Shown here piece after piece: positions 1-8,395 of a stretch of DNA of 64,000 bases. Location of the stretch: contig CAVSEK010000013.1 in NCBI GenBank assembly GCA_963726975.1, forward strand, positions 372,001 through 436,000. The letters run 5' to 3'. The DNA comes from CAVSEK01 sp963726975. GTDB lineage: Bacteria; Actinomycetota; Actinomycetes; Mycobacteriales; SCTD01. The notes beneath the pieces were generated by a model. It was given only the letters and a program-made list of their open reading frames with translations. It was not told the DNA's origin and searched no databases. The translations under genes were made by a program, and so were the position numbers. How positions within the stretch are numbered: the first letter of the stretch is position 1; every line of letters begins with the position of its first letter.

Positions 1-47
1 CGGCCGGGGCTGGGCAGGGCCGCCGGACAGGGCTACGGTCGCGCGGC

Positions 48-581
48 GTGGGGCGGGTGCGGGCGGTCCTGGTCGCGGGAGGCGCGCTGCTGACCTGCGC
101 CGGTGTCCTGGGGCCGCAGCCGGCGTACGCCCACAGCACCCTGGTCGCCAGCCTGCCGGCCGGAGGGTCCGACGTCGCGGCCGCTCCGGCGCAGGTGCGG
201 CTCACCTTCGACGAGCCCGTCTCGGCGGGACACGCCCTGGTCACGGTGACCGGGCCGGACGGCCGGCAGGTGCAGACCGGTCGGGCGGCGGTCGCGGGCC
301 CGGTCGTCACGCAGGCGCTGGGCCCGGCGCAGGTGCCGGGGCGCTACCGGGTCGCCTACCGCCTGAGCTCGGTGTCCGACGGGCACCCGGTCCTGGGCGC
401 CTGGCACTTCGACCTCGGGGGGCAGGGCGACGGGCAGGACCTCGCGACCGGCCGCGGGGGCCGGGCCCCCGGTCCCGCGCGGACCGCGACGGCGCCCGGG
501 CTCGCCCTGGCCGCGGTCGGCGGGCTCCTGCTGCTCGCCGGGCGTCGGCAGCCGGCGGAGCGGCCCGAGGACCTGCCGTGA
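48..581 (+). CDS. CopC-domain copper resistance protein, membrane-anchored
   Basis: 177 aa. An N-terminal signal peptide (about residues 1-28, ending in AYA) exposes a mature N-terminus starting with His (HSTLVAS), the typical first copper ligand of CopC/YobA proteins. The beta-sandwich follows to about residue 125, with the conserved 'DGHPVLGAWHF' segment supplying further His ligands. A single hydrophobic helix near residues 148-165 would anchor the C-terminus. CopC proteins bind copper outside the membrane and pass it to CopD; that role is family knowledge. The GTG start at 48 gives a complete signal peptide. Its TGA overlaps the GTG of the next gene, so the two are translationally coupled. 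Nothing of note is visible in the first 47 bases. Confidence 0.88.
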   Translation: MGRVRAVLVAGGALLTCAGVLGPQPAYAHSTLVASLPAGGSDVAAAPAQVRLTFDEPVSAGHALVTVTGPDGRQVQTGRAAVAGPVVTQALGPAQVPGRYRVAYRLSSVSDGHPVLGAWHFDLGGQGDGQDLATGRGGRAPGPARTATAPGLALAAVGGLLLLAGRRQPAERPEDLP

Positions 582-1576
582 CGTCAGCGACGCTGCGCCG
601 CGCGCCCGGAGAGGGCGGACCCGCTCGCTCCCGCCCGGGACCGGTGCGCCGGCTGCTGCTGAGGGCCTCGGGGACCGGGCTGGTCGTCCTGGTGGCCGCC
701 CTGCTGCTCGGCGGCGGCGCGCCGCAGGTCGTGGACGGGGTGGTGGCGGCGCCCGCCACGACCCGCTGGCTCGTGCCGGTGGCCGACCTCGGGGCGCACC
801 TCGCGGCGGCGATGGCCGGCGGGTGCCTGCTGTGCTGGGCGCTGCTGCCGGTGGACGCGCGCCGCGGTCTGGCCCGGGCCGGCACCGGCTGGTGCGTCGG
901 GTGGTCGGCCGCGGCGGTGCTGGGCGCCCTGCTCGTCGGCGCGGAGGACGCCGGGACCTCGCCCGTCGGTCTGCTGAGCCGCACCGGCGCCGCCGACGTC
1001 CCGGGCCGGCCGGCGGTCGGGCTGCTCGCGACGGCGGGCGCCGCCGCGGTGCTCGCGGTCGTGGTCCGCACCGGGCACGGCGGGCTCGGGCTCGGGCTGC
1101 TGCCGCTGGTGCTGCTGCCGTCCGTGCTGACCGGTCACGCCGCCGCCGGCCCGCACCCGGTGCCGGCCCAGGCCGCCCTGCTCGTCCACGTCGTCGCCGC
1201 CGTGCTCTGGGCCGGTGGCCTGGCCGCCGTCGTGGTGCACCTGCGCGGCGGTCCCGCCGTCGCCCGAGCGCTGCCCGGCTACAGCCGGGTCGCCCTCGCG
1301 GCCAGCGCCGCCGTGGTCGCCAGCGGGACCGCCGCCGCGGCGCTGCACCTGCGCACCGCCGGCGACCTCACGGGCACCGGGTGGGGCCGCCTGGTGCTGC
1401 TCAAGGCCGCCCTGCTGCTCGTGCTGCTGGCGTGCGGCGCCGCCCACCGGGCCCGGACGCTCCCCGCCGCCGTGGCCGGCGCGCCGGGTGCCTTCCTCTC
1501 CCTGGCCCGGGGGGAGCTGCTCGTGCTCGTGGCCGCGCTGGCGGTCGCGGCGGCGCTCGTCCGCACGCCCGGCTGA
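578..1576 (+). CDS. CopD-domain copper import membrane protein
   Basis: 332 aa, about eight predicted transmembrane helices. The region around residues 195-220 (GHAAAGPHPVPAQAAL followed by LLVHVVAAVLWAGG) is the conserved His-containing helix of the CopD family, and the C-terminal helices (LLKAALLLVLLACGAAHRAR) fit the same fold. It starts at GTG 578 inside the stop codon of the upstream CopC gene (GTGA overlap), so CopC and CopD are made together. Known CopD proteins take copper from CopC into the cytoplasm, often for cuproenzyme assembly; that function is inferred by family. The final codons encode Pro-Gly-stop and form one arm of a hairpin shared with the convergent gene. Confidence 0.88.
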   Translation: MTSATLRRAPGEGGPARSRPGPVRRLLLRASGTGLVVLVAALLLGGGAPQVVDGVVAAPATTRWLVPVADLGAHLAAAMAGGCLLCWALLPVDARRGLARAGTGWCVGWSAAAVLGALLVGAEDAGTSPVGLLSRTGAADVPGRPAVGLLATAGAAAVLAVVVRTGHGGLGLGLLPLVLLPSVLTGHAAAGPHPVPAQAALLVHVVAAVLWAGGLAAVVVHLRGGPAVARALPGYSRVALAASAAVVASGTAAAALHLRTAGDLTGTGWGRLVLLKAALLLVLLACGAAHRARTLPAAVAGAPGAFLSLARGELLVLVAALAVAAALVRTPG

Positions 1577-1600
1577 CGCCGACCGGCCGGTTCAGCCGGG
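1568..1600. terminator. Bidirectional hairpin containing both stop codons
   Basis: CCCGGCTGA (1568-1576) is perfectly repeated in inverse as TCAGCCGGG (1592-1600), and the loop itself holds the palindrome ACCGGCCGGT (1582-1591). Each arm contains the stop codon of one of two convergent genes, so both proteins end in Thr-Pro-Gly. It probably serves as a two-way terminator; no U-tract is visible, as is common at this GC content. Confidence 0.55.
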
Positions 1601-2614
1601 GGTGTACCCCGCGATGACCTGCTCGCCGAAGCGCTGCATCTCCTCGCGCTGCGGGCTGAACTGCAGCAGCACGAGGTCGACGCCGGCCGCCTCGTACGCC
1701 CGGAGCCGCTCGGTCACCTGCTCGGGCGTGCCGACGAGCCCGGCGCGCAGCCCGCGGTTGGACACGCTGTACTCCTCCAGCGACACCTGCGACTCCAGCT
1801 GCGACCCGGCCAGGAAGTCCTGGTAGGAGGCGTACGCCGCCGGGTCGGCCTGCACGTCGAGGAGGCGCGCCAGCTCGGCCTGCGCCTCGGCCTCGGTGTC
1901 GCGGACGACGACGTAGCCGCTGACGCCGAACCGGAAGGTCCTGCCGTGCTCGGCGGCCCGCTCGCGCATGTCGCGCACCTTCTCCCCGATGACCTCGGGC
2001 GGGTCGCCGTGCATGACGTACGCCGTGCCGCGGCGCGAGATGACCTCCTTGGCCTTGGGCGACTCGCCGCCCATGTAGACCGTCGGCAGCGCGGACGGCT
2101 TGGGCTCCATGACGCAGCCCCGCAGGTCGTAGAGGGCGCCGGTGTGCGTCACCTCCGGCTCGGTGAGCAGGCGGTGGAGCACCTCGAGCCACTCGTCGGT
2201 GCGCGCGTAGCGGGCGTCGTGCACGTCGAACGGCGCGCCGTACTGCGTCGCCTCGTCCTTCCACCAGGAGCTGACGACGTTGAGGCTGATGCGCCCCGGG
2301 GCGATGGTGTCGAGGGTGCTGATCGCCTTCGCCGTGAGGCTGGGGGAGTGGTAGTTGGGCCGGACGGCCAGCATGAGCTCGAGCCGCTCGGTGACCGCCG
2401 CGACGGCCGGGGCGAGCGTCCAGGCGTCGAGCGTCGGCGCCGCGTGGCCCTTGATGTCGTTGAGGTTGAGCTCGGCGAGCAGGCTGAGGTCGAAACCGGC
2501 CCGCTCGCTCTCGACGGCGAGCGCCCGGACGTACGACCAGTCGGTCGACATCTGCTCGTCGCGGACGTTGCGGAGCCACCCGCCGAACACGGGCATCCAG
2601 TAGCCGAAGCGCAT
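1592..2614 (-). CDS. LLM-class flavin-dependent monooxygenase (SfnG/SsuD-like)
   Basis: 340 aa, a luciferase-like TIM barrel. The opening 'RFGYWMPVFGGWLRNV', 'NVVSSWWKDEATQYG' and 'TVYMGGESPKAKEV' segments resemble the FMNH2-dependent sulfone/sulfonate monooxygenases (dimethylsulfone monooxygenase SfnG, alkanesulfonate monooxygenase SsuD). Those enzymes release sulfite from organosulfur compounds using reduced flavin from a partner reductase. The length matches the family and the ATG at 2614 precedes the complete first strand. No sulfur transport genes lie next to it, so the substrate is open; an F420-using member of the same superfamily is the main alternative. It converges with copD and is divergent from the homocysteine methyltransferase, whose own chemistry is also sulfur-related. 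Confidence 0.8.
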   Translation of the reverse strand: MRFGYWMPVFGGWLRNVRDEQMSTDWSYVRALAVESERAGFDLSLLAELNLNDIKGHAAPTLDAWTLAPAVAAVTERLELMLAVRPNYHSPSLTAKAISTLDTIAPGRISLNVVSSWWKDEATQYGAPFDVHDARYARTDEWLEVLHRLLTEPEVTHTGALYDLRGCVMEPKPSALPTVYMGGESPKAKEVISRRGTAYVMHGDPPEVIGEKVRDMRERAAEHGRTFRFGVSGYVVVRDTEAEAQAELARLLDVQADPAAYASYQDFLAGSQLESQVSLEEYSVSNRGLRAGLVGTPEQVTERLRAYEAAGVDLVLLQFSPQREEMQRFGEQVIAGYTPG

Positions 2615-2710
2615 GCGCCGAGCCTAGGGGCGACCCCGGACCGGCGCCGGGGTCTTCCCCCGGGGCACCTGCCGGGCCACACTGCGGCTCGGCGGGGGGA
2701 GGTGGGCACC

Positions 2711-3619
2711 GTGCTCGACACGACGACGGCCTGGGTCGCCGACGGGGGCCTGGAGACCGACCTGATCTTCTCGCGGGGGGTGGACCTGCCGCAGTTCGCG
2801 GCGTTCCCGCTCGTGGACGACGTCGCCGGCCGCGAGCTGCTGCGCGACTACTACCGCGACTACGCGCAGGTCGCGGCCGACGCGGGCGCCGGCCTGCTGC
2901 TCGAGACGCCGACCTGGCGGGCGAACCCCGACTGGGCGGCGCGGGTCGGCTACGACGCCGCCGGGACCGCGCGGGTCAACGCCGACGCGGTGGCGCTGCT
3001 GCGGGAGCTCGCGGGGGCGGGAGAGCGGGTCGCCCTCAGCGGCGTGGTCGGACCCCGCGGCGACGGGTACGCCGCCGGTGCGGCCGACCCCGACGAGGCG
3101 GCGGAGTACGCGACCCCCCAGGTGCGGGCGCTGGCCGGGGCGGGGGTCGACGTGGTGCACGGCCTGACCTTCGGCTCGGTCGCCGAGGCGGTCGGGCTCG
3201 TGCGGGCGGCCCGCTCGGCCGGGGTCGGCGTCGGCGTCTCGTTCACCGTGGAGACCGACGGCCGGCTCGCCGACGGGACGGGCCTGCGCGCCGCGGTGGA
3301 GCAGACCGACGCCGCGGCGGCCGCCGACTGGTACGGCGTCAACTGCGCCCACCCGCGGCACCTGCTGCCCGCGCTGGACGGCGGCGCCTGGCAGGCGCGC
3401 CTGGCGGCCTTCCGGCCGAACGCCTCCGCGCAGAGCCACGAGGAGCTCGACGCCGCCGACGTGCTGGACCGCGGCGACCTCGACGGGCTCGTGCGGGGGA
3501 CCGGCGAGGTGGTGGCGGCCCTGCCGGGGCTGGCGGTCCTCGGCGGCTGCTGCGGCACCGACGTCGAGCACGTCGCGGCGATCTGGACCACGCTGGGCGA
3601 CCGCCTGCGGACGGCCTGA
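2711..3619 (+). CDS. mmuM: Homocysteine S-methyltransferase (MmuM-like)
   Basis: 302 aa. The family fold is clear from 'DGGLETDLIFSRG' at the start, 'LLLETPTWRAN', and the three zinc-binding cysteines in 'VNCAHP' and 'GGCCGTD' near the C-terminus. These enzymes transfer a methyl group, typically from S-methylmethionine or SAM, to homocysteine to make methionine. The GTG at 2711 is chosen because a strong GGGGGAGG ribosome site sits eight bases upstream and the reading frame before it has no family similarity. It is transcribed divergently from the LLM monooxygenase with about 95 bp between them. The exact methyl donor cannot be read from the sequence. Confidence 0.87.
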   Translation: MLDTTTAWVADGGLETDLIFSRGVDLPQFAAFPLVDDVAGRELLRDYYRDYAQVAADAGAGLLLETPTWRANPDWAARVGYDAAGTARVNADAVALLRELAGAGERVALSGVVGPRGDGYAAGAADPDEAAEYATPQVRALAGAGVDVVHGLTFGSVAEAVGLVRAARSAGVGVGVSFTVETDGRLADGTGLRAAVEQTDAAAAADWYGVNCAHPRHLLPALDGGAWQARLAAFRPNASAQSHEELDAADVLDRGDLDGLVRGTGEVVAALPGLAVLGGCCGTDVEHVAAIWTTLGDRLRTA

Positions 3620-3663
3620 CGGGCACCGGGCACCTCCCGGCGCACGTCGACGTTGGCCCCGAC

Positions 3664-4026
3664 GTGGACGAGGGACGAGCGCACCGGCTGGTGGAGGCGC
3701 TGCGCGGGCGCGGCGTGGACGCGGCGGTGGAGCGCCCCGACGTCTACGCCTTCGGGGTGGCGGTGCCGCTGCCGGGCGGTCGGCGGGCGGTGTGGGGCGC
3801 GGAGGCCGACCTCAGCGCCACCGTCGTGCGCGACGGCGTGCTCGTGGGCTTCGTGGCCGCCCTGCCCGGGGAGCTCGACGACGACGCCGTGGTCGAGGCG
3901 ATCGCGCGCACCGACTACGACGCCCCGCCGGGTGAGCGGCGCGAGCGCGCGCCGGCCGGGGGACCGCCGCTGCCGCCGCGGCAGGGCCTGTTCCAGCGGG
4001 TCAGGGCCGGCCTGCGCTGGTCGTGA
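3664..4026 (+). CDS. Small hypothetical protein, 120 aa
   Basis: I do not recognise a family. The GTG at 3664 opens a 120-residue acidic-to-neutral protein with an apparent alpha/beta N-terminal domain (about residues 1-85: helix 'GRAHRLVEALRGRGVDAAV', then strands around 'YAFGVAVPLPGGRRAVWGAEADLSATVV' and 'VLVGFVAALPG') and a low-complexity Pro/Arg tail. It follows the homocysteine methyltransferase by 44 bp in the same direction and may be its operon partner. Its last 26 bases overlap tail-to-tail with the convergent diguanylate cyclase gene. Codon-position GC looks like that of the neighbours, which supports real coding. Confidence 0.6.
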   Translation: MDEGRAHRLVEALRGRGVDAAVERPDVYAFGVAVPLPGGRRAVWGAEADLSATVVRDGVLVGFVAALPGELDDDAVVEAIARTDYDAPPGERRERAPAGGPPLPPRQGLFQRVRAGLRWS

Positions 4027-5032
4027 GCGCCCGCTCGTCGAGCGCCTCCCGCGGCTCCGGGAGCCGGGCGGCGCCGCGCTCGCGCTTGACCCGGAACATC
4101 GCGGCATCGGCCTCCGCCAGCGCGGCCGGGAAGCCGCAGAGCACGGTGATCGGTGCCCAGCCCACCGAGCCGGCGACGCCCTCGCGCTCGAGCGAGGCGT
4201 GGAAGGCGTCGACCCGGCCCGGGGCGTCGGCCTCGGTGCAGTCGCGCATGAGCACCCCGAACTCGTCGCCACCGAGCCGGGCGACGCCGTCGCCGGGCCG
4301 CAGGGCCGCCGTCAGGGCGTACGCGGCGCGGCGCAGGTAGTCGTCGCCGGCGGCGTGCCCCTGCGAGTCGTTGACCGCCTTGAGCCGGTCGAGGTCGATG
4401 ACGGCCACGACGGTCGGGTCGCCGAGCCGGGCGAAGCGGGCGCTCTCCTCGGCCACCAGGCGCTCCCACGCCCGCCGGTTCGGCAGGGCCGTCAGCGCGT
4501 CGATCTCGGCGTCCCGCTGGGCGAGGGCCGTGGCCCGGCGGGCCGCCTCGCGGGCCCGGTCGGCCGTGAGCACGGCCGTGAGCAGGTGGCCGAACAGCTG
4601 CAGCAGCGGGGCGAGGGCGAGGAACTCCGGGTCGCCGGCCCGGTCGGCCGGGTCCAGGCCGCAGATCGCGCCGAACAGGGACCCGTCGGTGTCGGAGATG
4701 ACCGCCCCGGCGTACGCGCCGATCGGCACCTGCTGCGCCACCGGTGCGGAGGCGTACGCCGGCACGTCGGCCACGACGGGTGCCACCGAGGGACCCCGAC
4801 CGGCGGCCATGTGGACGCAGAAGCTGTCCTCCCACGGGTGCGAGCCGCCGCGGAGGAGGCCGTAGCCGTTGTCCTCGTCCAGGTGCAGGTAGGTCTGCCG
4901 GCCGTTCTCGACGCGGGTCACCGACCAGAAGGCCATGGGCGCGCGCTCGCGCAGGTGCTCGAGCACGAGGCGGGCCGCCTCGTCGAAGTCCAGCCCCGGC
5001 GTCAGCACGGGCAGCGGGGGCACAGCGGGCAC
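4001..5032 (-). CDS. GAF-GGDEF diguanylate cyclase
   Basis: 343 aa, soluble. A GAF sensor occupies about residues 12-165 (LDFDEAARLVLEHLRERAP, then 'EDSFCVHMAAG'), and a GGDEF domain residues 175-330. The active-site loop is an intact GGDEF (254-258), preceded by five residues from RPGD (245-248), the RxxD product-inhibition site. 'DLDRLKAVNDSQGHAAGD' supplies the metal-binding Asp. The protein should make c-di-GMP from two GTP and be feedback-inhibited. GTG 5032 is the start because AGGAGG lies eight bases upstream; the frame continues open far upstream only because of GC bias. It is divergent from the GGDEF-EAL gene at 5270, so synthesis and degradation may be co-regulated. Confidence 0.9.
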   Translation of the reverse strand: MPAVPPLPVLTPGLDFDEAARLVLEHLRERAPMAFWSVTRVENGRQTYLHLDEDNGYGLLRGGSHPWEDSFCVHMAAGRGPSVAPVVADVPAYASAPVAQQVPIGAYAGAVISDTDGSLFGAICGLDPADRAGDPEFLALAPLLQLFGHLLTAVLTADRAREAARRATALAQRDAEIDALTALPNRRAWERLVAEESARFARLGDPTVVAVIDLDRLKAVNDSQGHAAGDDYLRRAAYALTAALRPGDGVARLGGDEFGVLMRDCTEADAPGRVDAFHASLEREGVAGSVGWAPITVLCGFPAALAEADAAMFRVKRERGAARLPEPREALDERALTTSAGRP

Positions 5033-5165
5033 GACGTACCTCCTCCTGGGCCCGCGGACCGGGCCGTCCCACCGGAGGTCGACACGACCGGTCCGGGCCT
5101 TGAGCGCGTTACGGGTGGTGTGCACCGGGCGGGGTAGGCCCTGCGTCCACCACCTCCACCGTCCC

Positions 5166-5215
5166 ACCGCACCGCACCGCACCGCACCGCACCGCACCGC
5201 ACCGCACCGCACCGC
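5166..5215. repeat. Pentanucleotide microsatellite (ACCGC)10
   Basis: Ten uninterrupted copies of ACCGC, ending in a degenerate ACCCC. It lies in the 237-bp gap between the divergent GGDEF gene (start 5032) and GGDEF-EAL gene (start 5270), about 50 bp upstream of the latter's ribosome site. A five-base unit would change promoter or leader spacing when the copy number slips. Apart from the repeat and the two ribosome sites I see nothing else definite in this gap. Confidence 0.95.
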
Positions 5216-5269
5216 ACCCCCGCTCACGCGCCCCCTGCCCCGGGCGACCGGACCCGTCCAGGGAGGACC

Positions 5270-8200
5270 GTGGCCGACGTGCCGCTGGCCGACGACCACG
5301 CGCAGGTCTCCGCCGCCGAGTGGCGCTCGGTGCTGGACAACGCGGCCGACCTCGTGCTCGTCCTCGACGAGGACGGCACCGTCGAGAGCGCCGGGGGCCG
5401 GCTGCACGCGGCCGCCGGCCGTGCGCTGCCCGGGCGCTCGGTCTTCTCGATCGCCCACCCCGCGGACGCCGCGGCGCTGCGACGGGCCTGGGACGCGCTC
5501 GCGCCGTCGGCCCCGCGGCACTCGCTCGTCCTGCGGGCGCCCGCCGTGCCTCCCGGCGAGGACCGCTGGCGGTGGGTCTCCGTGACGCTCGTCGCGCTGC
5601 CGGCAGTGACCGGTGTCCGCCGGGTCGTCGCGCTGGTCGCGGACGCGCACCACTCGCAGCTCGACCGGCAGGCCCGGCGCGAGCACGAGCGTCGCTACCG
5701 GTCCCGGTTCGAGCAGTCCGCGGTCGCCCAGTCGATCTGCGACCGGACCGGCGTGGTCGTCGAGGTCAACGACGCCCTCTGCCGGATGCTGGGGGTGCCG
5801 CGCGGGCTGCTGCTGGGCAGGCAGCCGCGCAGCGTCCTGCACGCGCGCGACAGCGGCGCCGCCGACGCCGTGCTGGACGAGGTGCTGGCCGGGCACCGGG
5901 ACCACGCCCGGCTGGAGCGCGTGCTGGCCGGTCCGGGCGGACGGGCCCTCCCGGTGCTCTGCGACGTCACCCTGCTGCGCGACGAGGACGGTCGCCCGGA
6001 CGGACTGGCCTGCTCCTGGCAGGACCTCACGGCCCTGAGGGCGGCCGAGCGTCGGCGCCGCCAGCAGGAGGAGTTCTTCCTGGCCGTCAGCCGCAGCGCC
6101 TCCGAGCTGTCGGTCGTGATGGACGGCGGCGGGCGGCTGCTCTACGTCTCGCCCTCCGCGCAGCGGCTGCTGGGCCGGTCGGCGGAGGACCTCGTGGTCA
6201 GCGGCGGCACCGACCTCGTGCACCCCGACGACCTGGTGACCGCGCAAGGGGCGCTGGAGGCGGCGCTGCGCGACGGGACGTCGACGGTGACCTGGCGGGC
6301 ACGGACCGCGAGCGGCGCGTGGCTGGTGCTGGAGGAGACGCTGACCGACCTCACGGACACCGCTGTCGGTGGGGTCGTCGGCAACCTGCGCGACATCACC
6401 GCCCGGGTCGAGGCGGAGGCCGCGCTGCGCCGCTCCGAGGCGCGCTACCGCGCCATCGCCGACACCGCCAGCGAGGGCATCGCCGTCTTCGGCCGCGACG
6501 ACCGCGTCAGCTACGCCAACCGCCGGCTCTGCGAGATCCTGCACCTCCCGCTCGACCGCGTGCTGGGCAGCGGTGTCCGCGCCCTGCTCCAGGTCGACGA
6601 GGACACCGACCTCACCCCCCGGGACCCGGGCTCGCCGGCCTCGCGGCACGAGGGGGTGCACCGCACCGACCAGGGCCGCGACCTCGTCCTGAGCATCGCC
6701 TGCGCGGCGCTCGTCGACGGCGAGAGCGAGGACCCGGCCTGGCTGGTGATGGTCTCCGACGTGACCGCCGCCAAGACGCTGGAGCGCGACCTGGAGCACG
6801 CGGTGCTGCACGACCGCCTGACCGGGCTGCCCAACCGGGTCCTGCTCACCGACCGCCTCCGGCAGGCGGCCGCCCGCAGCGCGGGCACCACGGCCGTCCT
6901 GGTGCTGGACGTCGACCACTTCACCGGCCTCAACGAGCGGTACGGCCACGCCGTGGGCGACCGGGTGCTGCAGCAGGTGGGCCGCCGGCTGCAGGGCGCG
7001 GTCGCGCCCGGGGACACCGTGGCCCGCGTGGCCGGCGACGAGTTCGTCGTGGTGTGCGAGGACGCGGCCGGACGGGCGGTCGCGACGGCGGAAGCGCTGC
7101 TGCTCGCCCTGGTCGCCCCCGTCGAGGTCGACGGTCTGAGCGTCCCCGTGGTGGCCTCCGTCGGGGTGGCGCTGACCACCGACGACGACCAGGACCACGT
7201 GCTGCAGGACGCCTCCGCCGCGCTGCGGGCGGCCAAGCAGGCCGGGCGCGGCCGCGTCCAGCTCTACGAGGCCTCCGCCGCCGGCTCCGAGCTGTCGCGC
7301 CGGACGCTCGCCGCGGACCTCGAGGCCGCCCTGCGGGCCGGCGCCCTCGAGCTGCACTACCAGCCGGTCGTCGACCTCGAGGACGGGCGCGTGCTCGGCG
7401 TCGAGGCGCTCGCGCGCTGGCACCACCCGGAGCGGGGGCAGGTCTCGCCGGTCGACTTCGTCGCGGTCGCCGAGGCGTACGGCCTGTGGCGCGAGCTCGA
7501 CGTGTGGGCGCTGGAACGGGCCCTGCAGGACGCGCACACGCTCACCGGGTCCGGAGTGCTGCCGGCGGACGCGTACGTCGCCGTGAACGTGTGCCCCCAG
7601 CACCTGAGCCACCCGGGCTTCGAGCCCGCCGTGGTGCAGGCCTCGGTGCGCTCCGGGGTGCCGGTGTCGCGGCTGGTCCTCGAGATCACCGAGAACGCCC
7701 TCATGGACGACCTCGCCGCGGCGCAGCAGGTGCTCCAGCGGCTGCGCGACCGCGGCTGCGGGGTGGCGGTCGACGACTTCGGCATGGGCCTGAGCTCGCT
7801 GAGCTACCTGCGCGACCTGCCGATCACGGTGCTCAAGGTCGACCGCAGCTTCGTCACCCCCATCCACGAGGACAAGGACGCGTACGCCATCGCGGCCTTC
7901 ATCGTCGAGCTCGGCGCGACGGTCGGCCTCACCGTCGTCGCCGAGGGCGTGGAGACCGCCACGCACGCGGCGCTGCTGCGCGACATGGGCAGCCGCGCGG
8001 GTCAGGGGTGGCTCTGGAGCCGGGCCCGCAGCGTGCCCGACCTGCTCGCCACCGGCTGGGGCCCCCGCTTCGAGGTGCCGGAGCCCTCGACGCACGGCCG
8101 GCCGGTCGCGCCGCGCCCCTGCCCGGGGCTCGACCCCGCCGCGGCGCGCCTGCTCGTCGAGCTGCAGCAGCAGGGGGCGTCACCGGGCTCCATCGCGGCC

Positions 8201-8290
8201 GCGCTGAACACCCGGGGCCTCCGGACGCCCGACGGCACCTGGTGGCACCGGGCGAGCGTCGCGCGGGCGCTGCTCGACGTGCAGCGCTGA
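5270..8290 (+). CDS. PAS-PAS-PAS-PAS-GGDEF-EAL c-di-GMP enzyme with C-terminal recombinase-like HTH
   Basis: 1006 aa, no membrane segment. Four PAS-like sensor units fill about residues 18-505. The GGDEF domain (about 515-680) reads AGDEF at 588-592, and its inhibition site is APGD rather than RxxD, so feedback control is probably lost and cyclase activity is uncertain. The EAL domain (about 685-935) is complete: EAL 712-714, the NVCPQHL segment, and DDFG 835-838, so phosphodiesterase activity is expected. After the EAL domain a 45-residue tail (about 960-1006; SPGSIAAALNTRGLRTP, then WHRASVARALL) resembles the small helix-turn-helix found in serine recombinases. GTG 5270 follows GGGAGG by three bases. 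It probably degrades c-di-GMP in response to a PAS ligand, opposing the divergent cyclase. Confidence 0.92.
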   Translation: MADVPLADDHAQVSAAEWRSVLDNAADLVLVLDEDGTVESAGGRLHAAAGRALPGRSVFSIAHPADAAALRRAWDALAPSAPRHSLVLRAPAVPPGEDRWRWVSVTLVALPAVTGVRRVVALVADAHHSQLDRQARREHERRYRSRFEQSAVAQSICDRTGVVVEVNDALCRMLGVPRGLLLGRQPRSVLHARDSGAADAVLDEVLAGHRDHARLERVLAGPGGRALPVLCDVTLLRDEDGRPDGLACSWQDLTALRAAERRRRQQEEFFLAVSRSASELSVVMDGGGRLLYVSPSAQRLLGRSAEDLVVSGGTDLVHPDDLVTAQGALEAALRDGTSTVTWRARTASGAWLVLEETLTDLTDTAVGGVVGNLRDITARVEAEAALRRSEARYRAIADTASEGIAVFGRDDRVSYANRRLCEILHLPLDRVLGSGVRALLQVDEDTDLTPRDPGSPASRHEGVHRTDQGRDLVLSIACAALVDGESEDPAWLVMVSDVTAAKTLERDLEHAVLHDRLTGLPNRVLLTDRLRQAAARSAGTTAVLVLDVDHFTGLNERYGHAVGDRVLQQVGRRLQGAVAPGDTVARVAGDEFVVVCEDAAGRAVATAEALLLALVAPVEVDGLSVPVVASVGVALTTDDDQDHVLQDASAALRAAKQAGRGRVQLYEASAAGSELSRRTLAADLEAALRAGALELHYQPVVDLEDGRVLGVEALARWHHPERGQVSPVDFVAVAEAYGLWRELDVWALERALQDAHTLTGSGVLPADAYVAVNVCPQHLSHPGFEPAVVQASVRSGVPVSRLVLEITENALMDDLAAAQQVLQRLRDRGCGVAVDDFGMGLSSLSYLRDLPITVLKVDRSFVTPIHEDKDAYAIAAFIVELGATVGLTVVAEGVETATHAALLRDMGSRAGQGWLWSRARSVPDLLATGWGPRFEVPEPSTHGRPVAPRPCPGLDPAAARLLVELQQQGASPGSIAAALNTRGLRTPDGTWWHRASVARALLDVQR

Positions 8291-8395
8291 GCCGGCCGCT
8301 CGTCGGAGGTTGTGGGGTGCGTCTCCCGGACGTGCCGATGCAGGCGTACGGGGTAGTCCTGGGTCAACGCCGTCGACCCTCCCTGGAGGAACTCC

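Noticed and set aside
5160..5220. The ACCGC repeat as a coding repeat (PHRTA or CGAVR units)
   Set aside because: Any frame through it is short, bounded by divergent gene starts, and lacks a ribosome site and domain.
4001..8095. A 1364-residue stop-free frame on the minus strand through the GGDEF-EAL gene
   Set aside because: Only its C-terminal 343 residues match a family (GAF-GGDEF); the rest is the antisense of a clear plus-strand gene and arises from high GC and few stops.
8340..8395. A SigB-type promoter (GGGTA box) before the ferritin-like gene
   Set aside because: A GGGTAG is present at 8351 but no matching GTTT box lies at the required distance upstream.
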